Of a stretch of DNA of 64,000 nt, positions 33,016 through 41,608 are shown piece after piece. The notes beneath the pieces were generated by a model. It saw only the letters and a program-made list of their open reading frames with translations. It searched no databases and was not told where the DNA came from. Source of the DNA: Streptomyces buecherae (lineage in GTDB: Bacteria > Actinomycetota > Actinomycetes > Streptomycetales > Streptomycetaceae); contig NZ_CP060404.1 of assembly GCF_014295035.1 (NCBI RefSeq), positions 2,506,501 to 2,570,500 on the forward strand, read 5' to 3'. A program made the translations under genes and the position numbers. How positions within the stretch are numbered: position 1 is the stretch's first letter; each line of letters begins with the position of its first letter.

Positions 33016-34896
33016 TTGCTCATTCGTGATTCCGCGTCTTCGATCGCCGCCCGACTTCTCGAGGGCTCACTCGAGTTGCATCTGATCGAGCAGTTCGTGC
33101 ACCGCCACGGCTACCGCCCCGGCGAGTCCGAGGTCCGGTCGTGGAACCGCAGCCTTCCGGCGCTCACCAGCGCGCTGCTCGACGCGGGGCTGGGTCAGGT
33201 GGAAATGCTCGTCGAATACGGTCTGCCGCTGACCAGCAAGCGTGCCGACGTCGTGCTCGCGGGGGTTCATCCGAGGACCGGCGAACCCTCCTATGTGGTC
33301 GTGGAACTCAAGCAGTGGAGCGAGGCGCATCCCGACGAGGATGACGACCTCGTGCTGTGTCGGGTGGATGCCTATTCACGGCCCGTGTTGAATCCGATCG
33401 AGCAGGTCCGCAGGTACTGCGACTATCTGGTGTCGTTCAACGGAGCACTGGCCAACCATCCGAAGCGCATGTGCGGGGTCGCTTATCTCCACAACGCCAC
33501 CGACTTCGGGGTGGCCGGGTTGGACGCGGCCGAAACGGACGAACGTGTACGCATGTTCACCGCTGAGCGGCGAGGCAAGTTCCTCGCGTTCCTGACGTCG
33601 CGGCTCGCCCCCGAATCGGGGGCCGAGGCCGCCGATGTCTTCCTGGCAGGCAAGGTCCAACCGTCGAAGCAGTTGATGGCGGTCGCCGCCGACGAGGTGC
33701 GAGACCGCGAGCAGTTCGTGCTGCTGGACGAGCAACAGGTCGCGTACGAACTCGTGCTCCGCGCCGTGCGGGACGCGCACCGGTCCCACCACAAGCAGGT
33801 GCTGGTGGTGACGGGGGGGCCAGGCACGGGCAAGAGTGTCATCGCGCTCTCCGTGCTCGGTGAGATGTACCGGCGGGGCGTCTCGGCGCTGCACGCCACG
33901 GGGTCGCAGTCCTTCACCAAGACGATGCGCAAGGTCGCTGGCGCGCGGAAGCGTGAGGTCCAGGATCTGTTCAAGTACTTCAACAGCTTCATGACCGCCG
34001 AGCCCAACACCATCGACGTGCTGCTCTGCGACGAGGCGCACCGCATCCGCGAGACGTCCGCCAACCGCTACACGCGCGCCGAGCACCGTACGGGCAAGCC
34101 GCAGGTCAGGGAACTGATCGACGTGGCTCGCGTGCCGGTCTTCCTGCTCGACCAACACCAGGTCGTACGACCTGGGGAAATGGGGACCGTGGCGGAGATC
34201 GAGGCTGCCGCGGCCGCCATGGGCTTGACGTGCCGAGTCGTATCGTTGGACAGCCAGTACCGGTGCGGTGGCAGTGACGCCTACCTGCGATGGGTGGTGC
34301 GACTCCTCGGGATCGAGGGGGACGGCCCCGAGGAGTGGGAGCCGGACGGACGCATGGAGCTGGAGGTCGCCGACTCGCCAGCGGCCATGGAGGAGTTCCT
34401 GCAGGCGAAGCGGGCGCAAGGGTACGGAGCGCGCATGTCGGCCGGCTACTGCTGGAAGTGGTCGGACGCCAAGCCCGGCCAGGAACTGCCCGCTGACGTG
34501 GTGATCGGTGACTGGCAGCGCCCCTGGAACCTCAAGGGTGACCGCTCGGTGATGGGCGCTCCTCCGTCCGCGCTGTGGGCCACGGACCCGGCCGGGTTCG
34601 GTCAGGTGGGGTGCGTCTACACCGCTCAGGGTTTTGAGTACGACTGGAGCGGGGTGATCTTCGGGCCCGACCTGGTGTGGCGAACTGACCAGTGGGAGGT
34701 GAACCTCTCCGCCTCCAAGGACCCGGTGTTCAAGCGGGCCGTTTCGGAAGACGATGTGAAAAGGCTTGTTCGCAACACGTACAAGGTGCTGCTGACGCGC
34801 GGCATGGTCGGGACCATTCTGTACTCGACCGACGCGGAGACGCAGGAAAAGCTCCGGGAACTGGTCACTCGATCGGCGTCACCGGTGACGGCGTAG
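33016..34896 (+). CDS. PD-(D/E)XK nuclease-DUF2075 helicase, paralogue A
   Basis: This 626-residue protein starts at TTG 33016, chosen by the GGGGG site and by alignment with the starts of the two paralogues; ATG 32950 lacks a ribosome binding site. The N-terminal nuclease-like domain (about 20-230) has RADVVLAG (about 76) and YVVVELKQW (about 97). The helicase has Walker A GGPGTGKS (about 267), LLCDEAHRIRE (about 340), VFLLDQHQVVRPGE, SLDSQYR and the C-terminal lobe YTAQGFEYDWSGVI and VLLTRGM. DUF2075 proteins are P-loop DNA/RNA helicases linked to defence. It converges on paralogue B. Confidence 0.88.
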   Translation: MLIRDSASSIAARLLEGSLELHLIEQFVHRHGYRPGESEVRSWNRSLPALTSALLDAGLGQVEMLVEYGLPLTSKRADVVLAGVHPRTGEPSYVVVELKQWSEAHPDEDDDLVLCRVDAYSRPVLNPIEQVRRYCDYLVSFNGALANHPKRMCGVAYLHNATDFGVAGLDAAETDERVRMFTAERRGKFLAFLTSRLAPESGAEAADVFLAGKVQPSKQLMAVAADEVRDREQFVLLDEQQVAYELVLRAVRDAHRSHHKQVLVVTGGPGTGKSVIALSVLGEMYRRGVSALHATGSQSFTKTMRKVAGARKREVQDLFKYFNSFMTAEPNTIDVLLCDEAHRIRETSANRYTRAEHRTGKPQVRELIDVARVPVFLLDQHQVVRPGEMGTVAEIEAAAAAMGLTCRVVSLDSQYRCGGSDAYLRWVVRLLGIEGDGPEEWEPDGRMELEVADSPAAMEEFLQAKRAQGYGARMSAGYCWKWSDAKPGQELPADVVIGDWQRPWNLKGDRSVMGAPPSALWATDPAGFGQVGCVYTAQGFEYDWSGVIFGPDLVWRTDQWEVNLSASKDPVFKRAVSEDDVKRLVRNTYKVLLTRGMVGTILYSTDAETQEKLRELVTRSASPVTA

Positions 34897-34939
34897 CTGC
34901 GCTCGCTCCCCGGTGAGAGACGCTGGATGGTCGCGGAGA

Positions 34940-34965
34940 GCGGCCCGGTGGGAGCACCGGGCCGC
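34940..34965. terminator. Bidirectional terminator between paralogues A and B
   Basis: This perfect 11-bp stem (GCGGCCCGGTG / CACCGGGCCGC) has a 4-nt loop. It lies between the convergent stops at 34896 and 35013. Confidence 0.75.
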
Positions 34966-35012
34966 GAACCCGCGCCCGGCGGGGCGGGGACGGCGCGCCA
35001 TGTCCCGAGCGC

Positions 35013-36878
35013 TCAGGGGATGAGGGCGCGAAGGAACTCCCGTGTGGCCGGGTCGGTCGAATACAGCACGGTGCCCTTCATTCCCCGAGTGAGGAGCACT
35101 TTGTAGGTGTTGCGGATCAGTCGGTGGAATTCGTGCGGGGGTGCGTTGTCGAGAACCGCGTCCTCGCTGGCTGACGGAACCGACTGCCAACCCTGCTCGC
35201 GCCACACCAGGTCGTCGCCGATGATGACGCCGCTCCAGTCGTATTCGAAGCCCTGGGCGGTGTAAATGCAGCCGACCTGTCCGAAGCCCGCTGGATCTGT
35301 CGCCCACAGGTCCGATGAGGGCAGACCGCCCACTCCGCTCGAGCCCTTGATGTTCCAGGGGCGCTCCCAGGAGCCGATCTTCACGTCGTTCACCAGCGAA
35401 CCGTCCTTGTTCGGGTCGCTCCACGGCCAGCAGAATCCCGCCGTGATACGTCCGTCCTCGCCGCTGGAGCGCTTTTGGCGCAGGAAGTCCTCGAGTTCCT
35501 CGGGGCTTTCTGCGACGTGTACGGCGTAGCGACCCTCGTCCCCCTTCCACTCGAGGGGGCCGCCGGGCTCTATGTTCAACAGGCGGAGCACCCATGTTTC
35601 GTAGGCACGGCTGCCGCCGGCGCGGAACTGGCCGTCGAGGTCGACGTGCCGCACCGTGAGTCCGCGCTTGGCCGCCACTTCCTCGATCATCTGGAGGGAG
35701 CCCGTCTCGCCGGGTCGCACCACCTGGTGCTGGTCGAGCAGGAAGACCGGGACCAGAGCGGCGTCTATCAGTTCGTCGATCTGCCGCCTGACCCCCCACT
35801 TGCTGCCGAGCGGTGCTCCGTTGGAGGTCTCCCGCAGCCGGTGCGCCTCATCGAGTATGAGGACGGCGAGTCCGCTGGACCTGTCGCCGGTGAAGCTGTT
35901 GAAGTACGTGAACAGGCTGCCGCTGTCCCTGTCGTTGTTCGAGATCCGTTGTTTCAGGGTCCGGGTGAAACTCCTGGAGCCCGTGGCGTGCGCCACCGGA
36001 TAGCCGTCACGCAACAGGCTTCCCATCAGAGAAAGGGCGATCACGCTCTTACCTGATCCCGGGCCGCCGGCGACGACCACCAACTCCTTGGTGCCGGAGG
36101 GTCGCTCATGAGCCATTCTGAGAGTGCGCATCACGAGAGAGAAGGCCGTGTGCTGCTCACCGATGAGCGTGAAATGGCTACGGTGGAGCACTTCGTCGGC
36201 AGCGACCTTCATTAACGCCTCGCTCGGAGCGAAGCGACTTGCGAGCAGTTCGTCGCCGACCTGGTTGCTGTCGTCGAAGCAGAGGGTTTCCCGCAGAAAC
36301 CGGACGAAGTCGTCCTCGGTGGTTCGGGTGAACAGCCTGTTGTCGGCACCCGGTGTGGTGAGGAGTTCCGCGATCCCCTCGCTCTCGGCGTTGTGCAGGT
36401 AGGCCACTCCGGTGACGCGTTCGCCGTGCCCTTCGAGGACCAGAGCGTAGTTTCTGAGGTACTCGCAGTACCGGGTCACCTGGGCGATCGGGTGCAGCGT
36501 GGCTCGCCGGGGCAAGCCGATGACCTCGCAGAGTTCGTCGGAGCCCGGGATCAGCCGTGCCCTACTCCACTGTTTGAGCTCAACCACTACATAGGCCGGA
36601 TCACCTGTTTTCGGGTCTCGCCCCGCGAGCACCACGTCGGCGCGCAGGCTGCACATCGGCAGCGCGAATTCGACCAGCATCTCTACGTCCTCGAGGCCGG
36701 CCGTGGCGAGCAGGCGGGCCAGCGCGTCCAGGCTATGTCCCCAGGAATTGACCTCTGCGGTGGAGGGAGGCCGCTGGTACGTCATCCGGTACCTTTCCCT
36801 CAGTTCGTTGACATAAGGGCGCTGCCCGAAAGCGGATTCGGCGAGCAGCTTTCGCGCGGAGGTTTGCTTGAAGGCCAC
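35013..36878 (-). CDS. PD-(D/E)XK nuclease-DUF2075 helicase, paralogue B
   Basis: This 621-residue protein starts at GTG 36878 with GGGGG 4 nt upstream. It is collinear with paralogue A: nuclease motifs RADVVLAGRDP and YVVVELKQW (about 99), then GVAYLHNA, Walker A GGPGSGKS (about 274), LILDEAHRLRE (about 343), VFLLDQHQVVRPGE, DLDGQFRAGG, YTAQGFEYDWSGVI and VLLTRGMKGT. All motifs are intact. It lies downstream of the degenerate paralogue C on the same strand with a 141-bp gap holding its own leader. Confidence 0.88.
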   Translation of the reverse strand: MAFKQTSARKLLAESAFGQRPYVNELRERYRMTYQRPPSTAEVNSWGHSLDALARLLATAGLEDVEMLVEFALPMCSLRADVVLAGRDPKTGDPAYVVVELKQWSRARLIPGSDELCEVIGLPRRATLHPIAQVTRYCEYLRNYALVLEGHGERVTGVAYLHNAESEGIAELLTTPGADNRLFTRTTEDDFVRFLRETLCFDDSNQVGDELLASRFAPSEALMKVAADEVLHRSHFTLIGEQHTAFSLVMRTLRMAHERPSGTKELVVVAGGPGSGKSVIALSLMGSLLRDGYPVAHATGSRSFTRTLKQRISNNDRDSGSLFTYFNSFTGDRSSGLAVLILDEAHRLRETSNGAPLGSKWGVRRQIDELIDAALVPVFLLDQHQVVRPGETGSLQMIEEVAAKRGLTVRHVDLDGQFRAGGSRAYETWVLRLLNIEPGGPLEWKGDEGRYAVHVAESPEELEDFLRQKRSSGEDGRITAGFCWPWSDPNKDGSLVNDVKIGSWERPWNIKGSSGVGGLPSSDLWATDPAGFGQVGCIYTAQGFEYDWSGVIIGDDLVWREQGWQSVPSASEDAVLDNAPPHEFHRLIRNTYKVLLTRGMKGTVLYSTDPATREFLRALIP

Positions 36879-36882
36879 AGGT

Positions 36883-36935
36883 CCCCCAGGAAGACAGAGT
36901 CGTCGCGCGGGGGGCGTGTCCTCGTAGGAAGCCCG
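36883..36935 (-). promoter_or_regulatory. Shared leader motifs, nuclease-helicase B
   Basis: On the minus strand, CGGGCTTCC (36935-36927), 5 nt, GGACACGCCCC (36921-36911) and GGGGG (36887-36883) precede GTG 36878. CCCCC and GGGGG can pair and would hide the ribosome binding site. Confidence 0.6.
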
Positions 36936-37019
36936 TCGGATGCGGCACGTAACGCCCGGAACTTTACCGAACGGGCGTTTGCCCGAGTAAGCACCTCTCA
37001 CCGCCAGCCGAGGGGCAAC

Positions 37020-38186
37020 TCAGTGGAAGTCGCTGTCCAACGACAGCGTCCGCGCCTTCAGCCCCGCATCGGCTGCCGCTTCCCGTAGTACGGCGGCGAA
37101 CGCCTTCGGTCCCCGGCTCACCCCGGGCAGGTCAGTCGACAGCATGAACACGGGCACCTGAGCGGCGGCGAACAGGCGCCGCACGTACGGACCCAACACC
37201 TCGCGCCCGGCAGGTTTTTCCGCACGGATCAACGCCTGCTCAAGCGTGGATTCCCCGCACAACAACATGTCGCACCGCGGCGGCTCATATGCGTCCTCCG
37301 GCGTGAGGAGCCGGGCCCGGTATCCGGCACGGCGGAGGAACTCAGCCGTTGTGATGGCCAGTTGTGACGCCTCGAGTCGCGACAAGCCCGTCACCAGCAC
37401 TATCGACTTCTGATCTGCCGTGAACGTCGCGCGTAGCACGGTGGTCACCCAGTGCGTCGCTCCGTCCCAGTCGTTCCTGATACGAAATTCCGGGTGAACC
37501 CGACCCTGGTGGCCTACCTGATCCGGCCTGTATGCGCCGAACAGTGTGCTGTCGGCCAGCAACTCGACGGATTCCCGGCCGGACACTGGCGCCAGCCTGC
37601 GGCGCAGGAACCTCTTCAGCGCCCCGCGGGAGTCTCGGGTAAACACGTAGGCCAACCTGTTGCGCGGAGCTGCCAGCAAGTCCGCAACCTGGTGATCGGC
37701 GGCGTTGTGTAGATAAGCCATGCCTACCAGCCGGTCGCGGGGCTCGGAGAAGAGGTCATGGGAGGCCAGGAGTGCCCGACATGTCCTGGCTGTTTGTTCG
37801 GCAGGGTGGGGCTTCGGTTTTCCGATCATGTTGGCGACGATGAAGCGTTCGTCGTCGTCTGGGTCGGTCGCCACTCTCTGCCATTGCTTCAGTTCGGTGA
37901 CCACATAGGAGTGGTCACCGGTCTCCGGGTGTCGCCCAGCCAGGATGACGTCCGCTTCCCCTTGGACTCCGGGCAGCTCGCATTCGACCATGAGGTCTAC
38001 CGCGTCAAGTCCCATTTCCACGAGGTCTCCGGCGATGACGGGCAGACTGCGGGCCCAGGCGTCTTTTTCTCCGTCACTCGTCGACCTACGCCCAAGCGAC
38101 TTCTCGGCCTCGGACAGCACGGACCTCAGAGTTCCCCGAGCGTGCAATTCGTACGTTTCGGCGGCTGACAGACACGCCAGATACAC
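37020..38186 (-). CDS. ATPase-dead, truncated nuclease-helicase paralogue C
   Basis: This 388-residue protein starts at GTG 38186. The N-terminal nuclease half matches A and B, with EADVILAGRHPETG and SYVVTELKQW (about 99), then GMAYLHNAAD. In the helicase half, Walker A has become GLSRLEAS, DEAH is now LLCGEST, and the LDQHQVVRPGE block is lost (MLSTDLPGVSRG). It stops just after the segment equal to SLDSQYR in A (here SLDSDFH), so the second helicase lobe is missing. It could be a decaying copy or a nuclease subunit that uses its paralogues' motors. The intact frame argues for selection. Confidence 0.82.
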   Translation of the reverse strand: MYLACLSAAETYELHARGTLRSVLSEAEKSLGRRSTSDGEKDAWARSLPVIAGDLVEMGLDAVDLMVECELPGVQGEADVILAGRHPETGDHSYVVTELKQWQRVATDPDDDERFIVANMIGKPKPHPAEQTARTCRALLASHDLFSEPRDRLVGMAYLHNAADHQVADLLAAPRNRLAYVFTRDSRGALKRFLRRRLAPVSGRESVELLADSTLFGAYRPDQVGHQGRVHPEFRIRNDWDGATHWVTTVLRATFTADQKSIVLVTGLSRLEASQLAITTAEFLRRAGYRARLLTPEDAYEPPRCDMLLCGESTLEQALIRAEKPAGREVLGPYVRRLFAAAQVPVFMLSTDLPGVSRGPKAFAAVLREAAADAGLKARTLSLDSDFH

Positions 38187-38189
38187 AAC

Positions 38190-38243
38190 GCCCCCACACG
38201 CGACACCTCGCGCGGAAGGGGCGTGTCCGCCTTGGGAAGCCCG
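38190..38243 (-). promoter_or_regulatory. Shared leader motifs, nuclease paralogue C
   Basis: CGGGCTTCC (38243-38235), 6 nt, GGACACGCCCC (38228-38218) and a GGGGG ribosome binding site precede GTG 38186. Here ACGCCCC can pair perfectly with GGGGCGT over the binding site, the strongest of the three possible RBS-hiding stems. Confidence 0.62.
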
Positions 38244-38347
38244 TCGAACCGCTAGACGACACTCACCTTACGGCGGGCGCAGGCGCCCCACTACGTCGCC
38301 CGTTCCTCCTGGCACGGCTGGCCATCACCCCACCCGAGAGCAACCCC

Positions 38348-38842
38348 TCACCCCGCACCCTTCCCCTCCTCCCCCGCGCCCCCACGCGACCACGTCAGAC
38401 CCTCCATCCGTTCGATGCTCTGGTTGAACTCGATCAGCAGGCTGACGAACTGCTCGGTTTTCTGCTCCGACCAGCCCGTGACCTCGATGAGGCGGGTGGT
38501 GCCGGCGCGGCTGATGGTGCGGTCGGCGGCTAGGCGTTCGAGGCCGAGGGGGGTGGGGCGGAATTTGCGGGCCATGCCGCCGGCGGGGTCGGGGATGCGT
38601 TCGACCAGGCCGTTTTTGAGCATGGCGCTGACCTGGCGGTTGATGGTGGAGACGTCGACGTGGAAGGTGTGCGCCAACTCCTTGAGGGTGAGCGGGTCGC
38701 CGGCTTCGAGGCGGGTCAGGAGGACGTAGGCGGAGCGGTCCAGGCTCTGGCCGATGCGGGGGCCGCGTGAGGCGACGAAGTGGCGGGAGAGCAGGGTCAT
38801 CTCTCGTTCCAGGTCGCTCAGCCGCTGCTCTTGGTCGCTCAT
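38348..38842 (-). CDS. MarR-family transcriptional regulator
   Basis: This 164-residue protein starts at ATG 38842. The winged HTH is in the middle (LTLKELAHTFHVDVSTINRQVSAMLKNGLVERIPDP, with wing residues near MARKFRPTP). Long N- and C-terminal helices should form the dimer. It is divergent from an MFS exporter, with an operator-like AT-rich stretch between them, so it most likely represses that exporter and itself. Confidence 0.9.
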   Translation of the reverse strand: MSDQEQRLSDLEREMTLLSRHFVASRGPRIGQSLDRSAYVLLTRLEAGDPLTLKELAHTFHVDVSTINRQVSAMLKNGLVERIPDPAGGMARKFRPTPLGLERLAADRTISRAGTTRLIEVTGWSEQKTEQFVSLLIEFNQSIERMEGLTWSRGGAGEEGKGAG

Positions 38843-38933
38843 GCCTCGATTGCCCTCGGTTTCGTCCCGGTTCGGTTCGCTCGTTTCATCATCGCTGATG
38901 GGCTCACGGTTTCGGGGCACCGCTGACCATCGT

Positions 38934-38970
38934 TGTGCATTATGCATATCGTGTGTACTGTGCATATTGA
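38934..38970 (+). promoter_or_regulatory. MarR operator and MFS promoter region
   Basis: Three TGCAT-core elements (TGTGCAT, ATGCATAT and TGTGCATATTGA) lie in an AT-rich island. TTGTGC and TACTGT are spaced 16 bp apart on the plus strand and may be the -35/-10 of the exporter. Overlap of promoter and repeats fits repression by the divergent MarR protein. Confidence 0.5.
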
Positions 38971-39133
38971 GAGTTGCGTGCGGGGTGCCCGGGCGGACCT
39001 GCCGTGTGTGTGCGGCGGCGTGGCTCGGACTCGATTGCCGGGCCCGGCCCCGTACCCGAACCCGCACCCAAACCCCTCCCCCCACCCATCAGCGCGCCCT
39101 CGCCGGCGCCCCTCCGGGCAAGGAGTTCCCACG

Positions 39134-40633
39134 TTGTCAGCCACCTCTCCCCGTACGGTGGGGCCGGGCGTCGTGACGGGTGTGATTGCGTTGAGTGGCG
39201 TGGTCGTGTCGCTCATGCAGACGCTGGTCGTGCCGATCATTCCGCAGCTCCCGCGCCTCCTTGACGCCGAGCCGTCCGACGCGTCGTGGGTGATCACCGC
39301 CACGCTGCTCGCGGCGGCCGTGGTGACGCCGATCGCGGGGCGGCTTGGTGACATGTACGGCAAGCGCAAGGTGCTTGTCGGCAGTCTCGTCTCGCTGGTC
39401 GCGGGCTCCGTGTTGTGTGCCGTGTCCGATGCGCTGATACCGGTGATCGTGGGGCGGGTGTTGCAGGGGCTGGCCACCGGGGTGATTCCGGTGGGCATCA
39501 GCATGTTGCGGGATGTGTTGCCCGCGGAGCGGGTGGGCGGCGCCGTGGCGTTGGTCAGTGCGAGTTTGGGGGTTGGCGGGGCGGTTGGGTTGCCGCTGTC
39601 GGCTGCCATCGTTGAGAACGCTGACTGGCATGTCCTGTTCTGGCTGGCCGCAGGGCTCGGGGTGGCGTGTCTCGCGTTGGTGGTTGCCCTGTTGCCGGCG
39701 CCGCCGAGTCGGGCGGCCGAGCGGTTCGACACCGTGGGGGCGGCCGGACTCGCGGTGGGTCTGGTGTGTTTGTTGTTGCCGGTGACCAAGGGGGGTGACT
39801 GGGGATGGACGAGCGGTAGCACCCTTGGGCTGTTCGGTGGCGGCGTCGTGGTGTTGGTGTTGTGGGCGGCGTACGAGGTGCGGGTGGCGCAGCCGTTGGT
39901 GGATCTGCGGGTGACCGTGCGGCGGCCCGTGTTGTTCACCAACCTGGCCTCCATACTGGTTGGCTTTGCCATGTACGCGATGTCGCTGACGCTGCCGCAG
40001 TTGCTCCAGTCGCCGGAGGCGACGGGGTACGGGCTCGGGCAGTCCACGCTCATGGCGGGGCTCGCGTTGGCGCCCGGTGGGCTGGTGATGATGGCGCTTT
40101 CGCCGGTCTCCACGCGCATTACCGCCCGGCACGGGGCGCGTACGTCGCTGCTGATCGGCGTGGGTGTCATCGGTCTCGGGTACGCGGTGGGGCTCTTCCT
40201 GATGGCCGCGGTGTGGCAGATCGTCGTGACGGCGGTGATCGTCAGCGGCGGTGTCGGCATCGCGTACGCCGCCATGCCGGCGCTGATCATGGACGCCGTG
40301 CCGGTGACCGAGACGGCGTCGGCCAACGGGGTCAACGCGCTCATGCGCTCGATCGGAACCTCCACCTCCAGTGCGGTGATGGCCGCGATCCTGGCGAACA
40401 TGACGCTGCGCCTCGGGCCGGTCGAGGTGCCGACGGAGGACGGGTTCCGGGTGACGTACGTGGTCGCCATGGTCGCCGCGGCTGTGGGGTTGTTGCTCAC
40501 GCTGGCCATTCCGCGCGCCGTTCGCCCTGCCGCCGCCCCGCAGGCCTCTGGTCCGGGCCCGGCCCCGGCCTCGGCTCCGGCGGCGGACCTCCCGAGCACC
40601 CTGAGCACCACCACCCCTACCGAGACCCGCTGA
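39134..40633 (+). CDS. MFS drug exporter (DHA2-like)
   Basis: This 499-residue protein starts at TTG 39134 behind AAGGAG; the longer frame upstream is proline-rich read-through. It has many membrane helices, motif A GRLGDMYGKRK, and the antiporter region GRVLQGLATGVIPVG (motif B/C area). Likely substrates are drugs or toxic metabolites, driven by proton antiport. It forms an operon with the SDR gene 34 bp downstream. Confidence 0.9.
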   Translation: MSATSPRTVGPGVVTGVIALSGVVVSLMQTLVVPIIPQLPRLLDAEPSDASWVITATLLAAAVVTPIAGRLGDMYGKRKVLVGSLVSLVAGSVLCAVSDALIPVIVGRVLQGLATGVIPVGISMLRDVLPAERVGGAVALVSASLGVGGAVGLPLSAAIVENADWHVLFWLAAGLGVACLALVVALLPAPPSRAAERFDTVGAAGLAVGLVCLLLPVTKGGDWGWTSGSTLGLFGGGVVVLVLWAAYEVRVAQPLVDLRVTVRRPVLFTNLASILVGFAMYAMSLTLPQLLQSPEATGYGLGQSTLMAGLALAPGGLVMMALSPVSTRITARHGARTSLLIGVGVIGLGYAVGLFLMAAVWQIVVTAVIVSGGVGIAYAAMPALIMDAVPVTETASANGVNALMRSIGTSTSSAVMAAILANMTLRLGPVEVPTEDGFRVTYVVAMVAAAVGLLLTLAIPRAVRPAAAPQASGPGPAPASAPAADLPSTLSTTTPTETR

Positions 40634-40667
40634 CCCGCCTCGTACGACGGAAGGATCGCCACGCGTC

Positions 40668-41501
40668 ATGGAACATCTCAGGGAAACCGAGGAGCCCAAC
40701 AGCGGAGGCCGGCTGGCCGGCAAGGTTGCCGTCATTACCGGGGCGGGGAGCGGGATCGGGCGGGCCGCCGCCGTGTTGATGAGTCGGCAGGGGGCTAGGG
40801 TCGTGGTGGCCGACTACGACGCGGGCGGCGCGCGGGGGACGGCGGGACTCGTGGCGGCGGCGGGTGGGCGGGCGTTGCCGGTCACCGTGGACGTGACCGA
40901 TGAGGGCTCGGTCGCCGGCATGGTGGACGCGGCCGTCGGCGAGTTCGGGGCGTTGCACGTGCTCTGCAACCACGTCGGTGGGACCGATCCGCGGAAGGAT
41001 CTGGACCTGTTGCGTATGGACATGGACGAGTTCGGTCGGGCCGTTGACCGTAATGTGCGCAGCACGCTGTGGGGGGCGCGGTACGCCGTGCCGCATATGA
41101 TCCGCGCCGGGGGCGGGTCCATCATCAACACGGCCTCTGTGGCGGCGCTGGTGGGCGACGTGTTGCAGACCTCGTACGGCGCGGTCAAGGCGGCGGTGGT
41201 CAGCATCACGAAGTCGGTCGCTGTCCAGTACGGGCCGCAGAACGTGCGCTGCAACGCGATCGCTCCGGGCGCCGTCATGACCCCCGCTCTGGAGAAGAAT
41301 CTGCCGGAGGACGTCATCGAGGCGTTGAAGCGGGGCAACGCGCTGCCGTACCTGGGTGCTCCGGAGGACATCGGGCACACGATGGTGTTCCTCGCCTCTG
41401 ACGAGTCCCGCTATCTGACCGGTCAACTGCTCGTTGTGGACGGCGGTATGACCATGCAGTCCTCGGCCGCGCCGGGGCGGCGCGCCATGCTGCCCGGGTA
41501 G
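40668..41501 (+). CDS. Short-chain dehydrogenase/reductase
   Basis: This 277-residue classical SDR has the NAD(P)-binding TGAGSGIG (about residue 24), the CNHVGG structural motif (NNAG position), catalytic Ser in NTASVAAL, YGAVK, and the C-terminal YLTGQLLVVDGG. GGAAGG precedes ATG 40668. It is cotranscribed with the MFS exporter under MarR control, so it may act on the same toxic compound. The substrate is unknown. Confidence 0.92.
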   Translation: MEHLRETEEPNSGGRLAGKVAVITGAGSGIGRAAAVLMSRQGARVVVADYDAGGARGTAGLVAAAGGRALPVTVDVTDEGSVAGMVDAAVGEFGALHVLCNHVGGTDPRKDLDLLRMDMDEFGRAVDRNVRSTLWGARYAVPHMIRAGGGSIINTASVAALVGDVLQTSYGAVKAAVVSITKSVAVQYGPQNVRCNAIAPGAVMTPALEKNLPEDVIEALKRGNALPYLGAPEDIGHTMVFLASDESRYLTGQLLVVDGGMTMQSSAAPGRRAMLPG

Positions 41502-41608
41502 CCCCTGCGACGGGGGCGGCGGGGGCCCGGGGTGGGGAGGAAGTGGGGTGCGGAGCGGTGGGGCGGGCGACTGCGGACCGCTGCGGGTGCCTACGTAGAG
41601 TAGGGCTC

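Noticed and set aside
38200..38347. Another att repeat marking the right edge of a second, nested element around the helicase cluster
   Set aside because: I looked for a third copy of the tRNA-Arg 3' sequence beyond 30791 and saw none, so the cluster cannot be assigned to a second element at this tRNA.
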